Source: Rubritepida flocculans DSM 14296 (GTDB taxonomy: Bacteria; Pseudomonadota; Alphaproteobacteria; Acetobacterales; Acetobacteraceae). From it: a stretch of DNA of 64,000 nucleotides. Under the pieces are notes generated by a model, which searched no databases, was not told where the DNA came from, and saw only the letters and a program-made list of their open reading frames with translations. Position numbers and translations under genes: made by a program. How positions within the stretch are numbered: the first letter of the stretch is position 1; every line of letters begins with the position of its first letter. Where the stretch lies: assembly GCF_000425365.1 (NCBI RefSeq), contig NZ_AUDH01000004.1, positions 62,001 through 126,000 on the forward strand. Direction: 5' to 3'. Positions 8,586-20,008 of this stretch are shown piece after piece.

Positions 8586-9505
8586 CCTGGCGCGACGCGG
8601 CCCTGCCGGCGGGCGTCTTCGCGGCGCTGGCGCTGGCGCCCTTCCTGGGCTTCGGGCAGAGCCACAGCCTCACCCTGCTCGCGCGCGCCATGATCTTCGC
8701 CATGGCCGCCATCTCGCTGATGCTGCTGGTGGGGGGCGCGGGGCTCGTCTCGCTCGGGCATGCGGCGATGATGGGGGTGGGCGCCTATGCGGTGGTGGTG
8801 CTGGACCATGCGCGCATCACCGAGGCCTGGGCGGTGCTGCCCGCGGGGGTGGGGGCGACCGCGCTCTTCGCGCTGGCGACGGGGGCCATCGCCATCCGCA
8901 CCTCGGGCGTGCACTTCATCATGATCACCCTCGCCTTCGGGCAGATGGCCTTCTTCACCGCCTCCTCGCTCGCGCTCTTCGGGGGGGATGACGGCTACAC
9001 CCTCTACGGCCGCACCGAGATCTTCGGCGCGCGGCTGCTCGAGGACCGGCTCGCCTTCCACTTCGCCTGCCTGTTCTGCCTCGTCGCCGCCTGGGCGCTG
9101 GTGCGGGCGCTGCTCGCCAGCCGCTTCGGGCGGGTGCTGCGCGCGGCGCGGGAGAACGAGACGCGGGTGCGCGCGCTGGGCCTCGAGCCCTATCCCTATC
9201 GCCTCGCCGCCTATGTCATCGCGGGGGCGATCGGCGGGCTTGCGGGCGTGCTGCTCGCCAACGCCACCGAGTTCGTCGCGCCCGCCTATCTCGCCTGGCA
9301 GCGCAGCGGGGATCTGCTGTTCATGGTGATCCTGGGCGGGCTCGCGGGGCCGCACGGGGCGCTGCTGGGCGCGCTCGCCTTCGTGCTGGTCGAGGAATGG
9401 CTCGCCACGCTGACCGAGCATTGGCGGCTCATCTTCGGGCCGCTGCTCATCCTCTGCGTGCTGTTCCTGCGCGGCGGGATCGCGGGGCTGCTCGGCCGTG
9501 GCTGA
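8582..9505 (+). CDS. livM: Branched-chain amino-acid ABC transporter permease LivM
   Basis: A 307-residue inner-membrane permease, the partner of LivH. It shows the LivM patterns GGAGLVSLGHAAMMGVGAYA (51-70), TLAFGQMAF, RVRALGL and LGGLAGPHG. It starts with GTG in a GTGA overlap with the livH stop, so translational coupling is likely. Its end overlaps the livG start by eight bases. Length and motif order are normal for the family and I see no disruption. Confidence 0.9.
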   Translation: MTWRDAALPAGVFAALALAPFLGFGQSHSLTLLARAMIFAMAAISLMLLVGGAGLVSLGHAAMMGVGAYAVVVLDHARITEAWAVLPAGVGATALFALATGAIAIRTSGVHFIMITLAFGQMAFFTASSLALFGGDDGYTLYGRTEIFGARLLEDRLAFHFACLFCLVAAWALVRALLASRFGRVLRAARENETRVRALGLEPYPYRLAAYVIAGAIGGLAGVLLANATEFVAPAYLAWQRSGDLLFMVILGGLAGPHGALLGALAFVLVEEWLATLTEHWRLIFGPLLILCVLFLRGGIAGLLGRG

Positions 9506-10256
9506 ACCGCTGCTGGAGCTGCGCGGGCTGAACAAGAGCTTCGGCGGGCTGCGCGTGACGGAGAACGTCTCCCTCACCCTGGAGGCGGGCGAGATCCATG
9601 CGCTGATCGGCCCCAATGGCGCGGGCAAGACGACGCTGATCCAGCAGATCAGCGGGGCGCTCGCCCCGGATTCGGGAGAAATCCGCTTCCTCGGCGAGGA
9701 CGTCACGCGGCTGTCCATGGCGCGGCGGGCGCGGCGCGGGCTCGCGCGCAGCTTCCAGATCACGAGCGTGATCCCCTCCTTCTCGGCGCTGGAGAACGCG
9801 GCGCTGGCGGTGCAGGCGCGCAGCGGCTCCTCCTTCCGCTTCTTCCGCCCCGCGGCCCGCGAGGCCGCATTGAACGAGGCGGCCATGGCGGCGCTGGAGG
9901 AGGTGGGGCTTGCGCCGCGCGCGCATCTGCCCGCCGCCGCCCTCAGCCACGGCGAGCGGCGGCAGCTCGAACTCGCCATCGCGCTGGCCATGCGCCCGCG
10001 CGCCCTGCTGCTGGACGAGCCGCTGGCCGGCACGGGGCCGGAGGAGGCCGAGCGGCTGATCCGCATCCTGCGCGGGCTCGGCGCGCGCTACGGCATCCTG
10101 CTGGTCGAGCACGACATGCGGGCCGTCTTCGCCCTGGCGCAGCGCGTCTCGGTGCTCGCCCAGGGGCGGGTGATCGCGACCGGCAGCCCCGCCGGCATCC
10201 GCGCCGATCCCGTGGTGCGCGCGGCCTATCTGGGCGAGGAAGAGGGGGAGGGCTGA
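9498..10256 (+). CDS. livG: Branched-chain amino-acid ABC transporter ATP-binding protein LivG
   Basis: A 252-residue cytoplasmic ATPase of the importer. Walker A is GPNGAGKTT (38-46), the ABC signature reads LSHGERR (149-155), where many LivG proteins have LSYGQ, and Walker B is ALLLDEP (169-175) followed by LAGTGPEE. The switch histidine lies in VEHDMRAVF. It starts with GTG eight bases before the end of livM and ends in a TGATG overlap with livF, so all four transporter genes from livH on are coupled. The small signature change is within family variation as far as I can judge. Confidence 0.9.
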   Translation: MAEPLLELRGLNKSFGGLRVTENVSLTLEAGEIHALIGPNGAGKTTLIQQISGALAPDSGEIRFLGEDVTRLSMARRARRGLARSFQITSVIPSFSALENAALAVQARSGSSFRFFRPAAREAALNEAAMAALEEVGLAPRAHLPAAALSHGERRQLELAIALAMRPRALLLDEPLAGTGPEEAERLIRILRGLGARYGILLVEHDMRAVFALAQRVSVLAQGRVIATGSPAGIRADPVVRAAYLGEEEGEG

Positions 10257-10957
10257 TGCTCCTCGTCGAGGGCCTCGCCGCGCAGTATGGCGCCTCCCAG
10301 GCGCTCTTCGACGTGAGCCTCGCGGTGGGGGCGGGCGAGGTGGTGACGCTGCTCGGCCGCAACGGCATGGGCAAGACCACCACGGTGCGCGCCATCATGG
10401 GGCTGCTGCCGAGCCAGGGCGGGCGGATCACCGGCGGGGCGCTGCGCTTCGAGGGCGCCTCGCTGCTGGGCGCGCCGCCCTTCGCCATCGCGCGGCGGGG
10501 GCTCGGGCTGGTGCCGGAGGGGCGGCAGGTCTTCCCCACCCTGAGCGTGGAGGAGAACCTGATCGCGACCGCCCGGCCCGGGCGCTGGACGCTCGCCTCG
10601 GTCCATGCGCTCTTCCCGCGCCTTGCGGAGCGCCGGCGCAGCCTGGGGCGCACCCTCTCGGGCGGCGAGCAGCAGATGCTCGCCATCGGCCGGGCGCTGA
10701 TGACCAATCCGCGCCTGTTGATCCTGGACGAGGCGACGGAGGGGCTCGCCCCCCTGATCCGCGCCGAGATCTGGGAGGTGCTGGGCCGCCTCAAGGCGGA
10801 GGGGCAGGCGATCCTGCTCATCGACAAGAACCTCGCGGCCGTGATGCGCCTTGCGGACCGGCATGTGGTGATCGAGCGCGGGCGCACGGTCTGGACGGGG
10901 GATTCGGCGGCGCTGGCCGCGGCGCCCGAGGTGCGGGAGCGGTATCTGCACGTGTGA
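10256..10957 (+). CDS. livF: Branched-chain amino-acid ABC transporter ATP-binding protein LivF
   Basis: A 233-residue second ATPase of the importer. Walker A is GRNGMGKTT (34-42), the signature LSGGEQQ (134-140) and Walker B LLILDEATEGLAP (154-166). LGLVPEGRQVFPTLSVEENL is the typical LivF Q-loop region. The family usually reads VEQN at the H-loop; here it is LIDKNLAAVM, so the switch-histidine region looks atypical. The stop codon lies inside a perfect 14-bp hairpin that ends the operon. Confidence 0.9.
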   Translation: MLLVEGLAAQYGASQALFDVSLAVGAGEVVTLLGRNGMGKTTTVRAIMGLLPSQGGRITGGALRFEGASLLGAPPFAIARRGLGLVPEGRQVFPTLSVEENLIATARPGRWTLASVHALFPRLAERRRSLGRTLSGGEQQMLAIGRALMTNPRLLILDEATEGLAPLIRAEIWEVLGRLKAEGQAILLIDKNLAAVMRLADRHVVIERGRTVWTGDSAALAAAPEVRERYLHV

Positions 10958-10986
10958 TACGGTCGGCATGAGATGCCGACCGTATC
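10956..10986 (+). terminator. Perfect 14-bp hairpin at the end of livF
   Basis: GATACGGTCGGCAT (10956-10969), a GAG loop, and its exact reverse complement (10973-10986). The left arm includes two bases of the livF stop codon. No T-run follows on either strand, so it may be a Rho-dependent or bidirectional terminator, or an mRNA 3'-end stabiliser between convergent livF and the DUF1643 gene. Confidence 0.5.
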
Positions 10987-11024
10987 GCGCGCAGGGTTGG
11001 CGTGGCGGCTGCGCGCCAAAACAA

Positions 11025-11081
11025 GGTCATACCAGCGGCCGCAGCGGCTTCTCAGAAGTCGAAATCAGCGGCCGCTGGTAT
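11025..11081. repeat. 57-bp palindromic element with nested hairpin
   Basis: The outer arms TCATACCAGCGGCCGC (11025-11040) and GCGGCCGCTGGTATGA (11066-11081) are perfect 16-bp reverse complements. The 25-base loop contains a second small stem, CTTCT with AGAAG. It lies in the convergent gap between livF and the DUF1643 gene, next to the hairpin at 10956-10986. Shape and placement are like a REP/MITE-type dispersed palindrome, but no second copy was noticed in this window. Confidence 0.55.
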
Positions 11082-11109
11082 GATGCGGCCGGCGGTCAGG
11101 CGGGCCCGA

Positions 11110-11661
11110 TCAGCCCGGCGCGAAAGGCTGCAGCGGCGCGTCCTTGCGCTGATAGAGCGGGTGCTTGGGGCTGCCATCGGCGTTGCGGCCGAAGCAGAGC
11201 AGGGGCACCCCCTCCGCCGCCAGCGTGGCCGCCACCGCCGGCCCCCGCCCCGCGAGGGGGCGCGGCGGCTGGCCCCAGGCCGCCACCACCAGCGGCGCGC
11301 CGCGGCAGAAGCGCCGGATGGCCGCGTCGTTCTCCGCTCCCACCGGGTCCTCCACCTCCAGCAGCCGCGCCTTGTCGGTGGCGCGATAGGCGAAGATGTT
11401 GAGCATGGTGAGCCCCGGCAGCCCCCAGAGGTGGCGGGCGCGCCACATCACCCCGGCCACGGTCGGGTCGTCGGCGGTTTCATCGGCGGTGGAGGGGTTC
11501 ATCCCGATCACCACGCCGCAGCCCGGCGCGTCCATGGGCGCGCCGTCCCAGCGGCGGGTGAGCCACCAGCGCCAGCGGCGGCAGGGCGAGAAGGCGGCGG
11601 CGGAGGCGACATCGGGCGCCAGCGCCCGGCGCACCCGCCCGCCCGGGTCATGGGTCTGCAT
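11110..11661 (-). CDS. DUF1643 family protein
   Basis: A 183-residue protein matching the DUF1643 pattern. The recognisable parts are CGVVIGMNPSTADETADDPTV (around 48-68), LTMLNIFAYRATDKARL, and the C-terminal CFGRNADGSPKHPLYQRKDAPL. No signal peptide or membrane segment is visible, so it should be cytoplasmic. The biochemical function of the family is not known to me. It is transcribed away from tRNA-Leu and toward livF, and stands alone. Full length for the family. Confidence 0.8.
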   Translation of the reverse strand: MQTHDPGGRVRRALAPDVASAAAFSPCRRWRWWLTRRWDGAPMDAPGCGVVIGMNPSTADETADDPTVAGVMWRARHLWGLPGLTMLNIFAYRATDKARLLEVEDPVGAENDAAIRRFCRGAPLVVAAWGQPPRPLAGRGPAVAATLAAEGVPLLCFGRNADGSPKHPLYQRKDAPLQPFAPG

Positions 11662-11671
11662 GGCGCGAGTA

Positions 11672-11699
11672 TTGGCGCGGGCGGGGGTTTCGGCTACAC
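11672..11699 (+). promoter_or_regulatory. Candidate promoter of tRNA-Leu
   Basis: TTGGCG (11672-11677), 16 bases, then CTACAC (11694-11699), about 28 bases before the mature tRNA 5' end. The match to alphaproteobacterial housekeeping promoters is only fair. Confidence 0.35.
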
Positions 11700-11727
11700 G
11701 CCGCGCTTCCAGCCGGCGCCGGCGGCC

Positions 11728-11812
11728 GCGGGCGTGGTGGAATTGGCAGACACGCTGGATTTAGGTTCCAGTGGCGCAAGCCGTGGGGGTTCAAGTCCCT
11801 CCGCCCGCACCA
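11728..11812 (+). tRNA. tRNA-Leu (anticodon TAG)
   Basis: An 85-base cloverleaf. The acceptor GCGGGCG (11728-11734) pairs with CGCCCGC (11802-11808), followed by discriminator A and an encoded CCA (11810-11812). The anticodon stem is CTGGA/TCCAG with loop TTTAGGT, so the anticodon is TAG at 11762-11764. A long variable arm, as in leucine tRNAs, and GGTTCAAGTCC in the T arm complete it. It reads CUA (and probably CUG by wobble). Confidence 0.97.
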
Positions 11813-11862
11813 CTCGGAACCCGTGAACCGGCTCTCAACCCAGTGGGATTGGATTGCGCGCG

Positions 11863-13185
11863 ATGCAGGTGACCGAGGTTGCGAACGAGGGTCTGAAGCG
11901 GGCCTACACGGTGGTGGTGCCCGCGGCCGAGATCGCCGCGAAGAAGGAAAAGCGCCTCGCCGAGCTTGCCAAGACCATGTCCATCCCGGGCTTCCGCCCC
12001 GGCAAGGTGCCGCAGAAGATCGTCCAGGCGCGCTACGGCCAGGCCGTGATCGGCGAGGTGCTGGAGGCCTCGGTGCAGGACGCCACCGGCAAGGTGGTCG
12101 AGGAACGCGGCCTGCGCCCCGCCCAGCAGCCGAAGATCGAGCTGGTGAACTTCGCCGACGGCGCCGATCTCGAGTTCCGCGTGGACCTGGAGGTGCTGCC
12201 CGAAATCCCGATGCCCGATTTCTCCGGCATCGCGCTCACCCGCTACAAGGCCGTGCCCGCCGAGAAGGAGGTGGCCGAGGCGCTGGAGAACATCCAGCGC
12301 CGCCAGGCGAAGCTCGAGGAGGTCGCGCCGCGCCCCGCCGCCAAGGGCGAGGTGCTGGTCTGCGATTTCGAGGGCCGCATCGGCGGCGAGGCCTTCCAGG
12401 GCGGCAGCGCCACCGACATGCCCATCGAGGTGGCGGGCCCGGGCTTCATCCCCGGCTTCACCGAGCAGCTCGAGGGGCTGTCGCCCGGGGAGGAGCGCGT
12501 GATCGCCGTCACCTTCCCCGCCGACTACGGCGCGGCGGATCTGGCCGGCAAGGAGGCGCAGTTCACCGTCAAGGCCAAGGCGCTCAAGGTCTATTCGAAG
12601 CCCGCGCTGGACGACGAGCTGGCGAAGACGCTCGGCTTCGAGAATCTCGGGAAGCTGCGCGAGATGGTCACCGAGATGCTGCAGCGGGAGTATGACGGGC
12701 TCTCGCGCCTCGGGGTGAAGCGCAAGCTGCTCGACGCGCTGGCCGAGCGCGCCGCCTTCCCGGTGCCCGAGGGGATGGTGGAGGCCGAGTTCGCGCAGAT
12801 CTGGCAGCGCGTGGAGGCCGATCTCAAGGCCGGCCGGCTGGACGGCGAGGACGCCGGCAAGGACGAGGCGACGCTCAAGGCCGACTACCGCGCCATCGCC
12901 GAGCGGCGCATCCGGCTGGGGCTGCTGCTCTCCGAGATCGGGCGGACCAACAACATCCAGGTCAGCCGGGAGGAGCTGCAGCGGGCCCTGATGGCCGAGG
13001 TGCAGCGCTATCCGGGCCAGGAGAAGCAGGTCATCGAGTTCTTCACGAAGAACCCGCAGGCGATGGAGAACCTGCGCAGCCCGATCTTCGAGGAGAAGGT
13101 GGTGGATTTCCTGCTCGAGCTCGCCAAGGTCACCGAGGAACAGGTGGACGCCGAGGCGCTCGCCAAGGCCGCCCAGGCGGCCTGA
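11863..13185 (+). CDS. tig: Trigger factor
   Basis: A ribosome-bound chaperone and peptidyl-prolyl isomerase of 440 residues. The N-terminal ribosome-docking motif GFRPGKVP is at 43-50. The FKBP-like PPIase domain lies around 150-240 (GEVLVCDFEGRIGGEAF onward), followed by the helical C-terminal arms. MQVTEVANEG matches the usual trigger-factor N-terminus, which decides the ATG at 11863 over an in-frame TTG three codons earlier. Placed before clpP, clpX and lon, the order common in bacteria, it feeds nascent chains into folding next to the degradation machinery. No oddities seen. Confidence 0.97.
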   Translation: MQVTEVANEGLKRAYTVVVPAAEIAAKKEKRLAELAKTMSIPGFRPGKVPQKIVQARYGQAVIGEVLEASVQDATGKVVEERGLRPAQQPKIELVNFADGADLEFRVDLEVLPEIPMPDFSGIALTRYKAVPAEKEVAEALENIQRRQAKLEEVAPRPAAKGEVLVCDFEGRIGGEAFQGGSATDMPIEVAGPGFIPGFTEQLEGLSPGEERVIAVTFPADYGAADLAGKEAQFTVKAKALKVYSKPALDDELAKTLGFENLGKLREMVTEMLQREYDGLSRLGVKRKLLDALAERAAFPVPEGMVEAEFAQIWQRVEADLKAGRLDGEDAGKDEATLKADYRAIAERRIRLGLLLSEIGRTNNIQVSREELQRALMAEVQRYPGQEKQVIEFFTKNPQAMENLRSPIFEEKVVDFLLELAKVTEEQVDAEALAKAAQAA

Positions 13186-13327
13186 GCGGGCGGCGGGGCA
13201 GGGGGGGCTTCCCCCGGCGGCCCCTCGCCCCACATGCTGTGCAGCGAATGAGGGGCCGGGCGGCCGAGTCGCCGGCCCCCTCCGCCCGCGCCCATCCCGG
13301 GGCGGGCCTTGATGGGGATTCCAAGCC

Positions 13328-13969
<642 letters not shown>

Positions 13970-14036
13970 GCCCGGGGCTTGACGGCCCGTTAGGCTTTCC
14001 CCGCGCAGGCTGTCCCGGATGAGGAAGGCCGCGCTT

Positions 14037-14055
14037 CCCCCCCGGACGGGGGGGG
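14037..14055 (+). terminator. Homopolymeric C7/G8 hairpin between clpP and clpX
   Basis: Seven C (14037-14043), GGAC, then eight G (14048-14055) form a very stable stem, followed by TCTATG with no real T-run. It may weaken read-through from clpP to clpX or act in the clpX 5' leader. Function is inferred only from shape and position. Confidence 0.3.
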
Positions 14056-14119
14056 TCTATGTTTCGCCGACGCGCCCGTGGCCGGCCGAGCCGGGTCCGG
14101 CAGGGAGCGAGGAGTGCGC

Positions 14120-15376
<1,257 letters not shown>

Positions 15377-15418
15377 TGGCCGTGCGGGGCTGCCCCGCCC
15401 CCGGCTCGGGGGTTCCGG

Positions 15419-15446
15419 CTTGTCCCGGGGCGGCGCGTGACCATCT
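15419..15446 (+). promoter_or_regulatory. Candidate heat-shock (sigma-32-type) promoter of lon
   Basis: CTTGTCC (15419-15425), about 13 bases, then GACCATCT (15439-15446), compared with the known sigma-32 pattern CTTGAA-N11-16-CCCCATNT. The position, about 75 bases before the lon start, is reasonable. The match is partial. Confidence 0.35.
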
Positions 15447-15523
15447 GTCAAGGCAAACCGTGGTGACATCCCGCGTGCCGAATCCGGGCGCGGCGATCAC
15501 CGACTGTCCGAAGTGAGGTCCAG

Positions 15524-17920
<2,397 letters not shown>

Positions 17921-17938
17921 TGGAGGCGGCATGACGGG

Positions 17939-17973
17939 AAGGGGGCGTGCGCGGCGCGCCCCCTTCGTCTTTT
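17939..17973 (+). terminator. Rho-independent terminator of lon
   Basis: An 11-bp stem (AAGGGGGCGTG at 17939-17949 with CGCGCCCCCTT at 17955-17965, one G-T pair), a five-base loop, then CGTCTTTT. It begins 18 bases after the lon stop. Confidence 0.8.
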
Positions 17974-18052
17974 GCGCGGCCCGCGACAAGGGTTTTCGCC
18001 GACTATCCCCAGGAAACCGAGGGAAAACGCCGCGAATCGGGCCATGCTTCGA

Positions 18053-18081
18053 TTGACGCGGCGAAAATCCGCCCCCTAGTC
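18053..18081 (+). promoter_or_regulatory. Candidate promoter of the HU gene
   Basis: TTGACG (18053-18058), exactly 17 bases, then CTAGTC (18076-18081). The -35 is strong and the -10 moderate. It lies 66 bases before the HU start, directly after the lon terminator, so HU probably has its own transcription unit. Confidence 0.5.
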
Positions 18082-18146
18082 TCGCCGCCGGTTCGCGCGC
18101 GGAGAATCGGCTTCCGCGCCGCCGTCTCACGGAAGGGGGTCATCCC

Positions 18147-18419
18147 ATGAACAAGCAGGATCTGGTCGCGGTCGTGGCCGAGGCGGGCGAGCTCTCGAAG
18201 GCGAAGGCTGGCGAGGTGCTCGATGCGGTGTTCGACGCGATCACCAAGGCGCTGAAGAAGAAGCAGGATGTCCGGCTCGTCGGCTTCGGCACCTTCAGCA
18301 CCAGCAAGCGCAAGGCGGGCAAGGGCCGCAACCCGCGCACGGGCGAGGAGATCAAGATTCCCGCCTCCACGACGGTGCGCTTCAAGGCCGGCAAGGGCCT
18401 GAAGGACGCGGTGAACTGA
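18147..18419 (+). CDS. hup: DNA-binding protein HU
   Basis: A 90-residue histone-like nucleoid protein, full length for the family. The N-terminus is MNKQDLVAVVAEAGELSKAK. The conserved arm region reads GFGTFSTSKRKAGKGRNPRTGEEI, with the RNPRTG motif and the usual proline that intercalates into DNA. It acts as a dimer that bends and compacts DNA. The location after lon is a common bacterial arrangement. AAGGGGG upstream is the ribosome-binding site, and an intrinsic terminator follows. Confidence 0.97.
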   Translation: MNKQDLVAVVAEAGELSKAKAGEVLDAVFDAITKALKKKQDVRLVGFGTFSTSKRKAGKGRNPRTGEEIKIPASTTVRFKAGKGLKDAVN

Positions 18420-18449
18420 GCGCCGGCTCCCGTCCGGGAGCGCGAGGGG

Positions 18450-18489
18450 AGGGGCCGGCACCGCGAGGTGCTGGCCCTTTTCCGTTTGT
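18450..18489 (+). terminator. Rho-independent terminator of the HU gene
   Basis: A 13-bp stem (AGGGGCCGGCACC at 18450-18462 with GGTGCTGGCCCTT at 18467-18479, two G-T pairs), a GCGA tetraloop and a T-rich tail (TTTTCCGTTTG). It starts 30 bases after the HU stop. Confidence 0.8.
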
Positions 18490-18515
18490 GCGGACGGCGC
18501 GATAAGCGGCACGCG

Positions 18516-18587
18516 GGGCGCTTAGCTCAGCGGTAGAGCGCCTGTCTTACACACAGGATGTCGGCGGTTCGAACCCGTCAGCGCCCA
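18516..18587 (+). tRNA. tRNA-Val (anticodon TAC)
   Basis: The acceptor GGGCGCT (18516-18522) pairs with AGCGCCC (18580-18586), with discriminator A at 18587. The anticodon stem CCTGT/ACAGG encloses loop CTTACAC, giving anticodon TAC at 18548-18550. The T arm is GGCGG-TTCGAAC-CCGTC. No CCA is encoded: the discriminator is followed at once by TTTTTCCC, unlike the other two tRNAs here. Confidence 0.95.
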
Positions 18588-18618
18588 TTTTTCCCTGGCG
18601 CGCAGCGCCAGGGAAAAA
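18588..18618 (+). terminator. Perfect 14-bp hairpin directly after tRNA-Val
   Basis: TTTTTCCCTGGCGC (18588-18601), loop GCA, and the exact reverse complement ending in AAAAA (18605-18618). The flanking T and A runs make it look like a terminator for minus-strand transcription, and possibly a processing or ending signal for tRNA-Val on the plus strand. Its right arm is the first part of a direct repeat. Confidence 0.45.
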
Positions 18619-18743
18619 TCCCCCGGAGGGAGCGGGAGGCGACCCGCGACGCGCAGGCGTCGCGGCGCGGCGTCGGGGTTCTGGGGCGCATGCGCGCGGC
18701 GCCAGGGAAAAATCCCCCGGAGGGAGCGGGAAGCGACCCGCGA
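18605..18743. repeat. Two 45-bp direct repeats between tRNA-Val and tRNA-Asp
   Basis: Copies at 18605-18649 and 18699-18743 begin GCGCCAGGGAAAAATCCCCC and differ at a single base (position 34, G against A). About 49 bases separate them. Open frames through this area on either strand are artefacts of the repeats and of reverse-complemented tRNAs. The unit could be a dispersed element that uses tRNA spacers. Confidence 0.75.
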
Positions 18744-18776
18744 TACATGGCGGCGGTCTTCGATCGGTCACTGCGC

Positions 18777-18805
18777 TTGACACCCCGGCGCATGCCCCGT
18801 ATTGC
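18777..18805 (+). promoter_or_regulatory. Promoter of tRNA-Asp
   Basis: TTGACA (18777-18782), exactly 17 bases, then TATTGC (18800-18805). This is a near-consensus housekeeping promoter placed 15 bases before the mature tRNA 5' end. Confidence 0.7.
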
Positions 18806-18820
18806 CCCGGTCCACGCTGC

Positions 18821-18897
18821 GCGGGTGTAGCTCAGTCGGTTAGAGCGCCGGCCTGTCACGCCGGAGGTCGCGGGTTCGAGCCCCGTCACTCGCGCCA
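18821..18897 (+). tRNA. tRNA-Asp (anticodon GTC)
   Basis: A 77-base cloverleaf. The acceptor GCGGGTG (18821-18827) pairs with CACTCGC (18887-18893 region, one G-T pair), then discriminator G and encoded CCA (18895-18897). The anticodon stem CCGGC/GCCGG encloses CTGTCAC, so the anticodon is GTC at 18855-18857. Confidence 0.97.
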
Positions 18898-19088
18898 CTT
18901 TCCTCACCACATCGTCATCCGTTCCGCCCGGAAAACCGGCGCTTTTCGCCCCGCGCCCCTATGGCGGAGAGGGGGTGGCTCCGGTATGGTGCGCCGCGTC
19001 AGGACGCCGCCTCGCCGCGGCGCCTGGCCAAGCGCGGCCCATGAGGCGCGCGCCGATGTTGAGGCAAAGTGGAAGGCCAGGCCGGACG

Positions 19089-19457
19089 ATGAACCAGCCG
19101 ATGCTCGCCGCCTATTTCCCGATCCTGGTGTTCCTCGGGATCGCGGGCGTGATCGCCCTCGCCATGGTGGGCGGGAGCCTGCTGCTGGCGCGTCAGAAGC
19201 CCGATGCGGAGAAGCTCTCGGCCTATGAGTGCGGCTTCGCCCCCTTCGACGACACGCGCCGGCGCTTCGACGTGCGGTTCTACCTGGTCGCCATCCTCTT
19301 CATCATCTTCGACCTCGAGGTGGCCTTCCTGTTCCCCTGGGCGGTGACGCTGGGCGAGATCGGCTGGCTGGGCTTCGGCTCGATGATGGGCTTCCTTTTC
19401 GTGCTGACGGTGGGCTTCCTCTACGAGTGGCGCAAGGGCGCGCTGGACTGGGAGTGA
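19089..19457 (+). CDS. nuoA: NADH-quinone oxidoreductase subunit A
   Basis: A 122-residue membrane subunit of respiratory complex I with three hydrophobic segments. The family signature [21 protein letters not shown] is at about 47-67, covering the loop near the quinone site. [13 protein letters not shown] is a normal NuoA start. Further in-frame codons upstream exist but add Arg-rich sequence with no similarity. It is the first of fourteen nuo genes. The 191 bases between tRNA-Asp and this gene should contain the operon promoter, but I could not pick out a convincing one. Confidence 0.95.
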   Translation: MNQPMLAAYFPILVFLGIAGVIALAMVGGSLLLARQKPDAEKLSAYECGFAPFDDTRRRFDVRFYLVAILFIIFDLEVAFLFPWAVTLGEIGWLGFGSMMGFLFVLTVGFLYEWRKGALDWE

Positions 19458-19462
19458 GCGCG

Positions 19463-20008
19463 ATGAGCGAGGTCGCCTGGAACAAGGAGGCGCTGGGCCC
19501 CGGCGCCCAGCAGGACGCGGTGATCAGGGCCGTCACCGGCGAGATCGAGGAGAAGGGCTTCGTCGTCGCGCAGCTCGACAAGGTGGTGAACTGGGCGCGC
19601 ACCGGCTCGCTCTGGCCGATGACCTTCGGCCTCGCCTGCTGCGCCGTGCCGATGATCCACGCCTACATGGCGCGCTACGACCTCGACCGGTTCGGCATCA
19701 TCCCGCGCGGCTCGCCGCGGCAGAGCGACGTGATGATCGTGGCCGGCACGCTCACCAACAAGATGGCCCCCGCGCTGCGCAAGGTCTATGACCAGATGAG
19801 CGAGCCGCGCTGGGTGATCTCCATGGGCTCCTGCGCCAATGGCGGGGGCTACTACCACTACAGCTACTCGGTTGTGCGCGGCTGCGACCGCATCGTGCCG
19901 GTGGACATCTACGTGCCCGGCTGCCCGCCGACCGCCGAGGCGCTGGTCTATGGCATCCTGCAGTTGCAGAAGAAGATCCGCCGGACGGGAACCATCCTCC
20001 GTGGCTGA
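19463..20008 (+). CDS. nuoB: NADH-quinone oxidoreductase subunit B
   Basis: A 181-residue peripheral-arm subunit carrying the terminal [4Fe-4S] cluster N2, which passes electrons to quinone. All four cluster cysteines are visible: C59 and C60 (GLACCAVPM), C124 ([11 protein letters not shown]) and C154 (VPGCPP). GGGAG eight bases upstream supports the ATG at 19463. A GTG at 19454, overlapping the nuoA stop, is an in-frame alternative three codons earlier. The end overlaps nuoC by eight bases. Confidence 0.96.
   Translation: MSEVAWNKEALGPGAQQDAVIRAVTGEIEEKGFVVAQLDKVVNWARTGSLWPMTFGLACCAVPMIHAYMARYDLDRFGIIPRGSPRQSDVMIVAGTLTNKMAPALRKVYDQMSEPRWVISMGSCANGGGYYHYSYSVVRGCDRIVPVDIYVPGCPPTAEALVYGILQLQKKIRRTGTILRG

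Noticed and set aside
12033-12878. Short minus-strand frames inside tig
   Set aside because: Opposite strand of a strongly conserved gene, Ser/Pro/Arg-rich, no ribosome-binding site pattern.
18605-18743. A CRISPR array
   Set aside because: Only two repeat copies, no regular spacer series and no cas genes nearby.
18547-18910. Minus-strand frames whose peptides contain FEPPTSCV and GLEPATSGV
   Set aside because: These are reverse-complement translations of tRNA-Val and tRNA-Asp, a well-known source of false proteins.
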